Shown here: positions 20,496-31,954 of the stretch, in pieces
Numbering within the stretch: position 1 is the first letter of the stretch
Layout: each line of letters begins with the position of its first letter
Source: Marinomonas arctica
GTDB taxonomy: Bacteria > Pseudomonadota > Gammaproteobacteria > Pseudomonadales > Marinomonadaceae
DNA: 64,000 bases
Reading direction: 5' to 3'
NCBI RefSeq assembly: GCF_003259225.1
Contig: NZ_QHJF01000011.1
Span: 124,001 to 188,000 of the forward strand
The notes under the pieces: model-generated
Seen by the model: only the letters and a program-made list of their open reading frames with translations
Databases searched by the model: none
Told to the model about the DNA's origin: nothing
Made by a program: the position numbers and the translations under genes

Positions 20496-21755
20496 TTAGC
20501 GCGTTGTTGCACCAGTAATCCAAGGCGGAGAAATGACTTTAGAGGGCTGGCGTTGCATGATGATTTCGCCATGGCGTACCGAAAGCCGTACTTCGCCTTG
20601 CTGACGTAAAACGCTGTAATCATCGTGTCCATCCAGCAAGATAAAGTTTGCAGCGTTGCCGACTTCTATGCCATACCCTTGTAAGCACAAGGTACGAGCA
20701 CTGTTGTCAGTAATCATATCTAATGCCCGAGCGTAGTCTTGATATCCCATCATTTGGCAGATATGCATGGCGTAATCTAAGGTGCGAAGCAACTTACCAT
20801 TGCCTAATGAATACCAAGGATCAAAGATAGAGTCCTGTCCTAGGCAGACGTTGATATTGGCTTCTCTAAGCTCTTTGACTCTCGTGACGCCACGGCGTTT
20901 TGGGTAGCTGTCAAAGCGACCTTGCAAGTGAATGCTTTCCGTCGGACAGGATATAAAGTTAATACCGGAGTGTTTCAATAAACGAAACAGCTTCGAGCAA
21001 TAGGCATTGTCATAAGAGTGCATGGCGGTGGTGTGGCTTGCAGTGACTTTGGATCCCATATCATGGAATAACGCTTCACAGGCAAGGAATTCCAAAAAAC
21101 GAGAATTGGGATCATCGATTTCGTCGCAATGCACATCGATCAACCGATCGTACTTTTTGGCCAATTCTATAATCAGTTTGACAGATTTTTCACCCAATTC
21201 TCGAGTGTATTCGAAGTGCGGAATGCCACCAACCACATCGGCGCCAATTTCCAACGCTTCTTCCATCAGTTTTAAGCCATTGGGGTAAGACAACATGCCG
21301 TCTTGGGGAAAGGCTACCACCTGTAAATCAATTTTGTCTTTTAGCTCATCACGAAGCGCGCAAAGCGTGCGAACACCGACTAGGGTTGGGTCAGTGGTAT
21401 CCGCATGAGTTCGAATAGCCTGTACGCCGTTTTGTACCAAAAGCTCTATGGTGGATAAGGCGCGACGTCGAATATCCGCTTCATTCAACATGGGTTTGCG
21501 TTGACTCCAGCGCTCGATGCCTTCGAATAAGGTGCCGCTTTGGTTCCATTCTGGCTCACCAGCGGTTAACGCTGCGTCCAGATGAATATGGGGTTCGACA
21601 AAAGGAGCGCAAACGAGTTTTCCACCTGCGTCAACATGGTTTTCTGCTGCGACTAACCTATCGTTTTGAGGTGTTATCTTGCTGAAAATACCATTGGTAA
21701 TCTGAATGGAGAATAGCTCTGGGCGGTGTCGCAAACGAGCATTGATAATATGCAT
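20496..21755 (-). CDS. Cytosine deaminase-like amidohydrolase (CodA family)
   Basis: A 419-residue metal-dependent hydrolase closely matching E. coli CodA along its length. Metal ligands and catalytic residues are visible: H56 and H58 (EPHIHLD), H209 with E212 (DVHCDEID), H241 (ASHTTAMHS) and D308. Q151 (AFPQDG) matches the base-binding Gln. The E. coli GHDD segment (D313, D314) reads GQDS here, so the position matching D314 is Ser309. VNIHLQGRFD also becomes ESIHLQGRFD. The substrate could therefore be cytosine or a related pyrimidine or purine. The ribosome site AGGAAAG supports the start. No codB permease is adjacent. Confidence 0.85.
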   Translation of the reverse strand: MHIINARLRHRPELFSIQITNGIFSKITPQNDRLVAAENHVDAGGKLVCAPFVEPHIHLDAALTAGEPEWNQSGTLFEGIERWSQRKPMLNEADIRRRALSTIELLVQNGVQAIRTHADTTDPTLVGVRTLCALRDELKDKIDLQVVAFPQDGMLSYPNGLKLMEEALEIGADVVGGIPHFEYTRELGEKSVKLIIELAKKYDRLIDVHCDEIDDPNSRFLEFLACEALFHDMGSKVTASHTTAMHSYDNAYCSKLFRLLKHSGINFISCPTESIHLQGRFDSYPKRRGVTRVKELREANINVCLGQDSIFDPWYSLGNGKLLRTLDYAMHICQMMGYQDYARALDMITDNSARTLCLQGYGIEVGNAANFILLDGHDDYSVLRQQGEVRLSVRHGEIIMQRQPSKVISPPWITGATTR

Positions 21756-22011
21756 GATGCTTTCCTAAATCGTGAGTTAAGTCATGTTTATCTAAGTAAA
21801 GCATGCTTTATGATGAATGAGTACTACTGGGTTATTGTCATGTGATGTCATGAAAAATGAGGCCTTTTGTGGCGTAGCCTATTGGAATATTAGGTTTTAT
21901 TTATTAGCAACTTGGTCCATCAGGGGCTATAACTATTAGGACAAGAGAGAAGAGTATTTTATTTTGTGTCACAAAACTCGTGTAGAGTGAACAAACAGTC
22001 AGTCAGAATAG

Positions 22012-24249
<2,238 letters not shown>

Positions 24250-24293
24250 TCTCCTAAGGGCGTTTTGTCCTTTAGTTAGTGCTGCCAACAGCC

Positions 24294-24331
24294 AGCCCCC
24301 ACTTTTCTCAAAGATTGTGGGGGCTTTTTTA
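24294..24331 (+). terminator. Terminator of katG
   Basis: AGCCCCCAC (24294-24302) pairs with GTGGGGGCT (24317-24325) and is followed by TTTTTTATT. Confidence 0.88.
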
Positions 24332-24518
24332 TTCTCTGCCTAAACTTTAGTTACCACAAAAAACAATGGTTAAAGGTGGTGCTTTGATGAGCATTAAGAT
24401 AAATTCCACTGAAATTCGTTAAATTGACACAATTTTATGGTCATATTAAAGGTCGTTTGGATTTTGCAGGGAAGCAGGTATATGGCTTGCTTAAATTTAA
24501 TATTGGTAGGTAAAGTGA

Positions 24519-26399
24519 ATGAAAGTCTCTCATAAAGTGGTGTTGTGTGCTTCCGTGGTCGTTGTGTTGGCATTCTCGATGTACTCTTGGTTGCAATACT
24601 CAAGTCTGCGTGCGGCACTGTTTGAAAAAACCATGACCAGTACGCAAGAAAGCAGTAAAGCCTTGGCGTTACAGGTGGATAATTGGCTTAAAAATAAAAT
24701 GGATTTAATTGAGTCGATTTCACAGACAGTGGATGCCGATTTTAGCCCAGAGACGATTCAAAACGCCTTTGATCTTCCTATTTACCAAAAAGAATTTTTA
24801 TTACTATTTGGTGGTTTGGACAGTGGTGGTCCTCGTTTTACGAACGATCCTAATTGGAATCCACCGGGTTGGGATGCTCGCAAACGCCCTTGGTATGATA
24901 TGGGCAAAAACCAGAAACAAGCTATATTGACTGAACCTTATGTGTCTACGGAAGGGGACATTTTGATTTCAGTGATTGCCGATTTTTCGGACCGCGGTCA
25001 ATTCAAAGGGGCGTTTGGTGGAGATCTGAGTCTCAAAACCGTATCAGATGCGGTGAACACCTTAAATTTTAACGAGACCGGTTATGCCTTTTTGTTAAAT
25101 AAATCGGGCAAGATCATCAGTCATCCAAACGCCGATCTGAATGGCAAATCCGTAGCGGATTTATTGCAAGGCGGCGTGCCAACTTTGAGTAATGATTTGT
25201 TGCCAAATACACTCGCAGATGGCACATCGGTTTATGTGTCGTTTAGTCCATTACCGAATTTATACGGGGCTGATTGGTACATTGGCGTGGTATTGGACGA
25301 GGCTAAATTATTTGCTGACGTGCGCTCCTTTGGTTGGATAGCCTTATGGAGTACCTTGATTGCCGGTTTGCTGGTTTCGATTATCTTGTATGTTGTGGTT
25401 ACTCGTCTGTTGGAACCTTTGCGCGCCTTGCGTGAGTCTTTACAGGAGATCAATGGTGGAGAAGGGGATTTAACCAAGCGCTTAGACATCATCAGCAATG
25501 ATGAATTTGGTGCCGTATCGAGTGAGTTTAATCAGTTTGTTGATTACCTACAGCAAATGATACGTGAAGTAAAAGGACGGTCTTTACGTGTCCGTGAAAA
25601 TACCGATAAAACGGCAGCCTCTTCTGCACGTTCTTCCTCAGAGCTTTATACTCAGCTGAATGAACTGGATCAGTTAGCGACGGCCATGCACCAAATGTCA
25701 GCCACGGCTCATGATGTGGCGGATAACGCTCAAACGGCCGCCAGTCGCGCTAATCATGCCGATGCAGCAGCGAAAGAAGGCTCTCTTGTGGTGGAACGTA
25801 CGACGGCTTCGATTGCGCAGTTGACCGATAAAATGGGCGGCGTAGTTACGACCATCAATGAGTTAGTCGTATACAGTAATAATATCGAATCTATTTTGAC
25901 AGTGATAACCGATATTGCGGATCAAACGAACTTATTGGCTTTAAATGCTGCGATTGAAGCGGCCAGAGCGGGCGAGCAAGGTCGAGGGTTTGCTGTTGTT
26001 GCGGATGAGGTGAGAACATTAGCCTCGAAGACACAAGAATCGACCGAACAAATTCAGAAAATGATTCAGCAACTTCAAAATGGTGTGAGAGGGGCTGAGA
26101 AAGTCATTCTTGAGAGTCGAGAAAGTGCCAACGCCACTCAGCACATTGCGAATCAGGCGAAAGCGTCGTTAGAAGCCATTCGTGCCAGTATTAATGAAAT
26201 TAATGAGATGACGGTACAAATAGCCGCTGCAGCGGAAGAGCAAAGTGCAACGTCCAACGAAATTAATCGCAATACGACGAACATTCGTGATATCAGTCAG
26301 TCGGTTTCTGATGCGGCGACTGAACAGTCTAGCTTGTGTGAGACCATGGTAGAAATAACGATAGAGCAAGCAAAATCTTTGGATAAGTTTAAAGTGTAG
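24519..26399 (+). CDS. Methyl-accepting chemotaxis protein with dCache sensor
   Basis: A 626-residue inner-membrane chemoreceptor. TM1 is at about residues 7-27. The periplasmic double-Cache-like domain (about 35-265) includes [15 protein letters not shown], typical of dCache_1. TM2 is at about 268-292, then a HAMP domain and a long cytoplasmic coiled coil. The hairpin tip is [20 protein letters not shown]. No C-terminal NWETF-type CheR/CheB docking pentapeptide is present. The ligand is unknown; dCache receptors often bind amino acids, amines or organic acids. Confidence 0.93.
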   Translation: MKVSHKVVLCASVVVVLAFSMYSWLQYSSLRAALFEKTMTSTQESSKALALQVDNWLKNKMDLIESISQTVDADFSPETIQNAFDLPIYQKEFLLLFGGLDSGGPRFTNDPNWNPPGWDARKRPWYDMGKNQKQAILTEPYVSTEGDILISVIADFSDRGQFKGAFGGDLSLKTVSDAVNTLNFNETGYAFLLNKSGKIISHPNADLNGKSVADLLQGGVPTLSNDLLPNTLADGTSVYVSFSPLPNLYGADWYIGVVLDEAKLFADVRSFGWIALWSTLIAGLLVSIILYVVVTRLLEPLRALRESLQEINGGEGDLTKRLDIISNDEFGAVSSEFNQFVDYLQQMIREVKGRSLRVRENTDKTAASSARSSSELYTQLNELDQLATAMHQMSATAHDVADNAQTAASRANHADAAAKEGSLVVERTTASIAQLTDKMGGVVTTINELVVYSNNIESILTVITDIADQTNLLALNAAIEAARAGEQGRGFAVVADEVRTLASKTQESTEQIQKMIQQLQNGVRGAEKVILESRESANATQHIANQAKASLEAIRASINEINEMTVQIAAAAEEQSATSNEINRNTTNIRDISQSVSDAATEQSSLCETMVEITIEQAKSLDKFKV

Positions 26400-26417
26400 G
26401 CTATTTTTAATTCTGTA

Positions 26418-26456
26418 AAGGCGAGTTGGGCTTTTGAGTTTGGCTCGCCTTTTTTG
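26418..26456 (+). terminator. Terminator of the chemoreceptor gene
   Basis: AGGCGAG (26419-26425) and CTCGCCT (26444-26450) flank an 18-base loop and are followed by TTTTTG. Confidence 0.7.
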
Positions 26457-26571
26457 TTTGTTCTATTGGGTACCAAAAACCATCAAGCAGAATCAAAACA
26501 AAAAGATATCGCTATCACTTTTTTTTCATCTATTTTGTGTATGCTGATTTTTTTCAGAAAAAGTCGAGTTT

Positions 26572-27039
26572 ATGAAGTTTGAAGGTTTAAAAGCAATTGC
26601 GGTAGTCGATGGGATAAAAGGTGTGTTGGCCTTATGCTTGGCTCTGAGCGTCAATGCAATTGCTAAACAAGACCTTCACCAGCTTGCTGTTCAAGTAATG
26701 CAAAACTGGCCAATTTCACCAAGTAATTATTATGTTAATCTGCTGTTAACCTTTGTCGAGAGAGCCACTCAGCAAGATCATATATTAGTTATCTCCATTT
26801 CTCTGATGTATGCCTGCTTTCGCTTTGTTATAGCCTATGGGTTATGGCATAAACTGCGCTGGACGGAATGGTTCGCTTTCATCAGTGGCTCACTTTATAT
26901 TCCCTTTGAGCTCTACGCTATTTATCAAAATCCCAACCATGTTAACTTCGCAATACTGCTGCTTAACTTATTGGTTGTGGCTTATTTGTATTGGGTGCTT
27001 AAACGTGGTGAAAAAGCGTTAGCGATGACCGCCAAATAG
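26572..27039 (+). CDS. DUF2127 membrane protein
   Basis: A 155-residue integral membrane protein with four likely helices. The opening LKAIAVVDGIKGVLALCLAL and the later AYGLWHKLRWTEWFAFISGSLYIPFE are characteristic of DUF2127. No function is known. The GNAT gene follows after 16 bp, so the two may share a transcript. Confidence 0.8.
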   Translation: MKFEGLKAIAVVDGIKGVLALCLALSVNAIAKQDLHQLAVQVMQNWPISPSNYYVNLLLTFVERATQQDHILVISISLMYACFRFVIAYGLWHKLRWTEWFAFISGSLYIPFELYAIYQNPNHVNFAILLLNLLVVAYLYWVLKRGEKALAMTAK

Positions 27040-27055
27040 GAGAGATTTTAGTTTT

Positions 27056-27475
27056 ATGAATATCCGTCAATACGAAGAAAAAGACAGAAAAACGGTGATT
27101 GCTCTATGGAATCAATGCGGTTTGGTAGCCCCTCAGAATGACCCGCATAAAGATATTGATCGCAAACTGAAGGTGGATGCTGACTTGTTTCTTGTTGGCG
27201 TTGTTGATAATGAGCTAGTCGCTACTGTAATGGGAGGCTATGAAGGTCATCGTGGCTGGATTAATTATTTGGCCGTTAGCCCAGATCACCAAAGAAAAGG
27301 CTATGGACAAGCCATTATGAAAGCAGTTGAAAGGTTAATCATAGCCAAAGGTTGTCCTAAAATTAATTTGCAAGTGCGTAATACGAATCAAACCGTCATC
27401 GCATTTTACAATGCGATTGGTTACGGCAATGATCAAGTTGTTAGCTTAGGAAAGCGCTTCGAAAACGATAATTAA
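27056..27475 (+). CDS. ypeA: GNAT acetyltransferase, YpeA type
   Basis: A 139-residue N-acetyltransferase. The acetyl-CoA loop is HQRKGYGQAIM in the family Q/RxxGxG/A form. The segments APQNDPHKDIDRKL, TVMGGYEGHRGWINYLAV and KGCPKINLQVR match E. coli YpeA closely. Its acceptor is not known. Its stop codon overlaps that of the convergent RpiR gene by 4 bases, leaving no room for a terminator between them. Confidence 0.85.
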   Translation: MNIRQYEEKDRKTVIALWNQCGLVAPQNDPHKDIDRKLKVDADLFLVGVVDNELVATVMGGYEGHRGWINYLAVSPDHQRKGYGQAIMKAVERLIIAKGCPKINLQVRNTNQTVIAFYNAIGYGNDQVVSLGKRFENDN

Positions 27476-28332
27476 TGCTTCCATTCGATTTGTTTGGTAT
27501 CGCCCATCTTGCCGTCACTGTTGAGGCGATACGCCAAAGCGACGAGTAGGGTTTGAGCCAATGTCATAGAGGAAGTAAGGGAGCGAAACCCTAGCACTTC
27601 CGCTTCTTTTATATCAAAACAAACATTTGAAAGAGCGGCTAATGGGCTGATTTTACTGTCGGTAATGGCAATGATTTGTGCGCCCGTTTTAAATGCATAT
27701 TCGCTGACATTGACGGTTTCTTTAGCATAAGGACTGAATGCGGTGGCAATGACGACGTCACCTTCACGAATGTTGCTGGCTTGTTCAATTAACATACCGC
27801 CTCCACCGTCGATAAGGTGAGTGGTTTTGTTTAAATGTCTTAAACTGTAGGCAAAGTAGCTTGAAATAGGAAAAGCGCGGCGTAAACCAATGAGGTAAAT
27901 GTTGTGCGCGTTTTCGAGTAAATCGACCGCCTTGTTGAGCATTTCTTGAGAGAAGTGGTGGTTCATATGGTTCATCGAGAACGCATTACTGCTGCTGAAT
28001 TCTTCTAGAATATGCGAGGCATCAATCGTGGTACTGAGGGTGCTTTTGCTTAACTTAACCCGTTCGCTATAGCTGGATGTTTGTTCGACGAGCGCTTGCC
28101 GAAACAAATTTTGCATTTCACTAAAGCCGTTGTATTCAAAAGCTGCCGCAAAACGAACCAATGTGGAGGGTGGGACATCGCATTGCTCAGCCAGACTTGC
28201 CACTGTTTCTAGGGCAACTGTATTGGGGTGCTCTAGTAAAAAACGCGCCACTTGTTGTAAGCGTTTACTTAAATCGTCGTAGTTTCGACTAATGGCTTGC
28301 TGTAGTTGGTCAAGAGAAGTTGGTGCGCCCAA
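27472..28332 (-). CDS. RpiR-family transcriptional regulator of inositol genes
   Basis: A 286-residue regulator with an N-terminal HTH (VASLAEQCDVPPSTLVRFAAAF) and a C-terminal SIS domain that would bind a phosphorylated sugar or inositol metabolite (YLIGLRRAFPISSYFAY, TAFSPYAKETV, ITDSKISPLA). RpiR proteins commonly control iol genes in proteobacteria, and this one lies next to the inositol transporter and iol operon. The start is TTG, chosen because AGGAG sits 7 bases upstream and no in-frame ATG occurs before the HTH. It may be co-transcribed with the binding-protein gene upstream. Confidence 0.87.
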   Translation of the reverse strand: MGAPTSLDQLQQAISRNYDDLSKRLQQVARFLLEHPNTVALETVASLAEQCDVPPSTLVRFAAAFEYNGFSEMQNLFRQALVEQTSSYSERVKLSKSTLSTTIDASHILEEFSSSNAFSMNHMNHHFSQEMLNKAVDLLENAHNIYLIGLRRAFPISSYFAYSLRHLNKTTHLIDGGGGMLIEQASNIREGDVVIATAFSPYAKETVNVSEYAFKTGAQIIAITDSKISPLAALSNVCFDIKEAEVLGFRSLTSSMTLAQTLLVALAYRLNSDGKMGDTKQIEWKH

Positions 28333-28412
28333 AAATGGCTCCTAAATTGTGATCTATATAGTTGTTTAACGGTTCGCATTATAGCGATATTTCGTTGTAA
28401 ATACTTATTGGT

Positions 28413-28458
28413 TTCTCAGCCAGCGACAAGCTAGATCAGCATTGCCGATGGTTGAGAA
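28413..28458 (-). other. Hairpin between the binding-protein and rpiR genes
   Basis: TTCTCAGCCA (28413-28422) pairs with TGGTTGAGAA (28449-28458) with one G-U pair and a long loop. Such a structure may stabilise the binding-protein mRNA relative to the regulator message. I see no clear T-run. Confidence 0.35.
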
Positions 28459-28505
28459 GTTGTGCTGAGATCAATCATGACCTCGGCTATTTTGATTAAA
28501 TTGAA

Positions 28506-29465
28506 TTAACGGAATTCACCTGCGTATTTTTCAACCAGTGCAATGTTGTCTTTGGTGATGAAACCAGGGCCAGAGTTCACATCGTTACTTGGAATCAAGC
28601 CGTAACGAGTGTAAAGCGTCAAGAAGCTGATAGGTAGGTAACCTTGTAAGTAGGGTTGTTGGTCAATAGCAAAGTTAATTCGACCATCTTTAATGGCTGC
28701 TGAAATTTCCCCACTTAAATCAAAAGTACCGAAGTAAATGTCTTTAAGATTGCGGTTTTTTTCCAGCGCTCGCAACGTTGGATGCGCTGAGGTTGGCCCT
28801 AAGGTTAGAATTGCTTCAGTATTTGGGTTCTTACGCAGGTAAGCCGATACTTTGGTTTCTACATCGGTCGGATCCGATCCAGAGTCGATCATCTGACTAC
28901 CTAATTCAACACCTAAACCTTTGGCAAAGCCCATGCAGCGCTCTACAGACGCTGGGTTAGTAATATAGTGGTTAACACACAAGAAGGATTTCACTCCTTG
29001 CTTCTTCGCTCGCTCACCAGCGCCCAAACCTGCTGCAAATTCAGGCTGTCCCACATGCAATAATGCCCCTAATGCTTTGGATTGTTCTTGGGTGCCTGAG
29101 TTCATCGTAATGAACGGAATGCCTTTTTTAGCGGCTTTTTCTAATGGGCCTTCTAAGGTATCGAAGTCTGCAATTGATAGCACAATACCATCAGGGTTAG
29201 TAGCCACGGCTTGTTCAACGATTCGTGCCATATCGGCTAAATCCCCTGTGGGTGGGTTACGATATTCGACGGTGACGTTCATATCGGAAGCAGCTTGTTT
29301 AACCGCGTTTTTAATTACGTTCCACCATGAATCAGAATCTGGTGCGTGGGAAATGAACACATAGCGTTCGCCTTCAGCGTGCGCCGCGGTGGACATTGAT
29401 ATCACGCCTAATGTCGCAGCACCTGCGACTAATATGGCTGTACTTTTCTTTAGAAAGTTTTTCAT
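28506..29465 (-). CDS. Periplasmic sugar/inositol-binding protein of an ABC transporter
   Basis: A 319-residue type I periplasmic binding protein (ribose/inositol-binding group). The signal peptide ends near AHA-EGERY (about residue 30). The core segments FISHAPDSDSWWNVIKNAVKQA, DGIVLSIAD, TMNSGTQEQS and TLGPTSAHPTLRAL are typical. Its position, divergent from the permease and beside iol genes, indicates myo-inositol as ligand, in the manner of IbpA. The ATG at 29465 has GGAG upstream at good distance; a GTG 6 bases earlier would be too close to it. Confidence 0.88.
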   Translation of the reverse strand: MKNFLKKSTAILVAGAATLGVISMSTAAHAEGERYVFISHAPDSDSWWNVIKNAVKQAASDMNVTVEYRNPPTGDLADMARIVEQAVATNPDGIVLSIADFDTLEGPLEKAAKKGIPFITMNSGTQEQSKALGALLHVGQPEFAAGLGAGERAKKQGVKSFLCVNHYITNPASVERCMGFAKGLGVELGSQMIDSGSDPTDVETKVSAYLRKNPNTEAILTLGPTSAHPTLRALEKNRNLKDIYFGTFDLSGEISAAIKDGRINFAIDQQPYLQGYLPISFLTLYTRYGLIPSNDVNSGPGFITKDNIALVEKYAGEFR

Positions 29466-29934
29466 TACCACTATCTCCGTTTCGTTTAATTATTTTTGTT
29501 ATTACTTATTTTTGGATTTAGCAAACACAGCTTCTGATCTATTTTTAATCAGAATTGAAGTGATATTAGAATGAATGTTTCATAATTGCAATATTTTGAA
29601 ATTTTTTATTCTGACGTGATGGTTTTCTTATATTTATTTGTTTTTAAAGGATTTATAGTTATTTTTTGACGGTTTATCTAGGTTTTTTAGGCACTTTTTT
29701 TTGTGTCTAATGTAAATTTTTATTTTGCCTATTGAATAAAATGAAATAAATATTCTATTATGGTTTCATTGTTGAAATGAAAAGACATTAAGCTCTATCG
29801 TGTTACTGAGTGCGCTTTAAACAGCAACTTATGCGAGAGTCAGAGACGTAACGAGTTGTTAGCAAAATACAACAGTTTGCTGGTACACGGTTAGAAATCA
29901 CAAAAATAAATATAAAAAAGTAAGGTGTGACGCT
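29466..29934. promoter_or_regulatory. Divergent inositol promoter region with repeated TTTCATT/AATGAAA half-sites
   Basis: A very AT-rich 469-bp region between the binding-protein gene (-) and the permease operon (+). Three copies of one heptamer lie close together: AATGAAA at 29740-29746, TTTCATT at 29764-29770 and AATGAAA at 29776-29782. The last two form a dyad with a 5-base spacer. GAATA at 29734 and TATTC at 29751 form a second one. A looser TTTCA/TGAAA pair lies at 29578-29601. I infer RpiR-type operators here. Confidence 0.5.
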
Positions 29935-31092
29935 ATGACTGATCAAACTCAATCGGTTGATTTATCTAAAATGGCAGAAGATAACTCAACAGAAGAAAAA
30001 TCGACTGGAGATGAACGGGTTCGCAAGGTTCCTGCTTGGAAGCGACTGTTGCATCGACCTGAGTTTGGGGCGATTTCTGGTACAGTATTGGTATTTGTTT
30101 TCTTTTTGATCACCGCGGGAGACTCCGGCATGTTTGCCTCCGATGGCATCATGAATTGGACAACCGTATCAGCGCAATTAGGCTTAATTGCGATCAGTGC
30201 ATGCCTATTGATGATTGCGGGTGAGTTCGATTTGTCGATTGGTTCGATGATTGGTTTCGCTGGCATGATGATGACGATTCCTGCTGTTTATTGGGGCTGG
30301 CCAATCTGGGGGGCGATTCTTTTTGCCTTTGCTGGTGCCATGCTAATTGGTTTTTTGAATGGCTATATTGTCGTTAAAACCGGTTTGCCGTCCTTTATTG
30401 TTAGTCTTGCTTTTCTTTTCATGTTGCGCGGTTTGACCATCGCCCTGTCTATTTTATTTACTAATCGCACCATAGTGGGTGGTATCGACAAATACGCCGA
30501 TGGAGATTGGCTCGCGGCGGTGTTTGGCGGTGTCATTGGTAAAAGTCTGTTTGTCTGGTTTGCTAATATCGGCTTGATTAGCTCTTACGATGATGGCACC
30601 CCAGTGGTTGAAGGTATTCCTATGGTGATTGTCTGGTGTGTATTTCTTGCCATCGCTGCAAGCTGGATTCTATTACGTACGAAATACGGTAACTGGATTT
30701 TTGCCACAGGTGGTGATGATAAAGCTGCTCGTAACGTTGGTGTGCCAGTTGATAAAGTCAAAATATCTCTGTTTATGTTCACGGCATTCACCGCAACGGT
30801 TTACGCTGCTTGTCAGGTGTTTGAATTTGGTTCCGCCTCCGCTGACCGCGGTGTTTTAAAAGAGTTTGAAGCCATTATTGCCGTGGTAATCGGCGGTGCG
30901 TTACTGACTGGCGGTTATGGCTCGGTGATTGGCGCGTGTTTTGGTGCCTTGATATTTGGTGTCGTGCAAATGGGCATATTCTTCACCGGTATCGATTCAG
31001 ATTGGTTCCGCGTGTTCTTGGGAGCCATGTTGTTAATCGCGGTTTTGTTCAATAACTACATTCGTAAAAAGGTGACAGAGGCGCGTCATTAG
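29935..31092 (+). CDS. Inositol ABC transporter permease
   Basis: A 385-residue membrane protein of the RbsC/BPD_transp_2 group with about ten hydrophobic segments after a charged N-terminal tail. Family landmarks are LLMIAGEFDLSIGSMIGFAG, FLNGYIVVKTGLPSFIVSL, GGDDKAARNVGVPVDKVK and AIIAVVIGGALLTGGYGSVIGACFGA. It starts the + strand operon: the ATPase gene follows after 53 bp and the catabolic genes after that. Confidence 0.9.
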   Translation: MTDQTQSVDLSKMAEDNSTEEKSTGDERVRKVPAWKRLLHRPEFGAISGTVLVFVFFLITAGDSGMFASDGIMNWTTVSAQLGLIAISACLLMIAGEFDLSIGSMIGFAGMMMTIPAVYWGWPIWGAILFAFAGAMLIGFLNGYIVVKTGLPSFIVSLAFLFMLRGLTIALSILFTNRTIVGGIDKYADGDWLAAVFGGVIGKSLFVWFANIGLISSYDDGTPVVEGIPMVIVWCVFLAIAASWILLRTKYGNWIFATGGDDKAARNVGVPVDKVKISLFMFTAFTATVYAACQVFEFGSASADRGVLKEFEAIIAVVIGGALLTGGYGSVIGACFGALIFGVVQMGIFFTGIDSDWFRVFLGAMLLIAVLFNNYIRKKVTEARH

Positions 31093-31145
31093 TGGCGTGC
31101 CCGTATTCGAGTTTACTTTTTAGAAAAAGAATTTAGGAGAACAAA

Positions 31146-31943
31146 ATGAGCGAATTTATTATTGAATTGAAAAAAGTGAGCCGCTATTTCGGTTCGGTTA
31201 TTGCCATTAAAGACATCGATATGAAGGTGAAACTGGGCGAAGTGCATTGTTTGTTGGGTGATAACGGTGCAGGCAAATCTACCTTGATTAAAACCCTAGC
31301 AGGTGTTCATGCGCCAAGCGATGGTGAGTATTTGTTTGAAGGCAAACCAGTGGTTTTCGAATCGCCAGTGGAAGCCCTTGATTCCGGTATCGCGACGGTT
31401 TATCAAGATCTCGCATTAGTGCCCTTAATGAGCGTGACACGTAACTTTTTTATGGGGCGTGAGATCACCAAAGGGCGCGGGATTTTTAAGCGTTTTGATA
31501 TTGAAACCGCGAACCAAATTGCTCAAAAAGGCATGGCCGAAATGGGCATTAATGTCCGTGATCCTTCCCAAGCGATTGGCACCATGTCAGGCGGTGAACG
31601 GCAGTGTTTGGCGATTGCTCGCGCAATTCATTTTGGTGCCAAGGTATTGATCCTAGATGAACCAACGGCGGCACTTGGTGTGAAGCAATCGGCCAATGTT
31701 TTAAAAGTCGTCGCGAAAGCCAAAGCCAGAGGTTTGGCGGTGATTTTGATTACTCATAACGTTCATCACGCTTATCCGATTGCCGATCGTTTCACTTTAT
31801 TGAATCGTGGTCAGAGTCTAGGTTCCTTTATGAAATCCGAAGTGAGCCGTGAAGATGTATTGGAAATGATGGCAGGCGGTCAGGAGCTAGATGAACTCAC
31901 GGCTGAGTTAGAAGAGTTTAGCCGCTTGGATGCTACCGCATAA
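31146..31943 (+). CDS. Inositol ABC transporter ATP-binding protein, single domain
   Basis: A 265-residue ATPase with Walker [10 protein letters not shown], signature [14 protein letters not shown], Walker [12 protein letters not shown] and an H-loop ([11 protein letters not shown]). Most ribose/inositol ATPases (RbsA, IatA) are about 500 residues with two ABC domains. This one has only one domain, as in FrcA-type systems, so it should work as a homodimer. The ribosome site AGGAGA is strong. Confidence 0.9.
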   Translation: MSEFIIELKKVSRYFGSVIAIKDIDMKVKLGEVHCLLGDNGAGKSTLIKTLAGVHAPSDGEYLFEGKPVVFESPVEALDSGIATVYQDLALVPLMSVTRNFFMGREITKGRGIFKRFDIETANQIAQKGMAEMGINVRDPSQAIGTMSGGERQCLAIARAIHFGAKVLILDEPTAALGVKQSANVLKVVAKAKARGLAVILITHNVHHAYPIADRFTLLNRGQSLGSFMKSEVSREDVLEMMAGGQELDELTAELEEFSRLDATA

Positions 31944-31954
31944 GGAACGACATC

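Noticed and set aside
21870-21960. OxyR-like tetranucleotides (CTAT, TTAG, TTAT) upstream of katG
   Set aside because: Only part of the ATAG-N7-CTAT-N7-ATAG-N7-CTAT pattern is met. Control by OxyR is plausible from knowledge of katG but not shown by the sequence.
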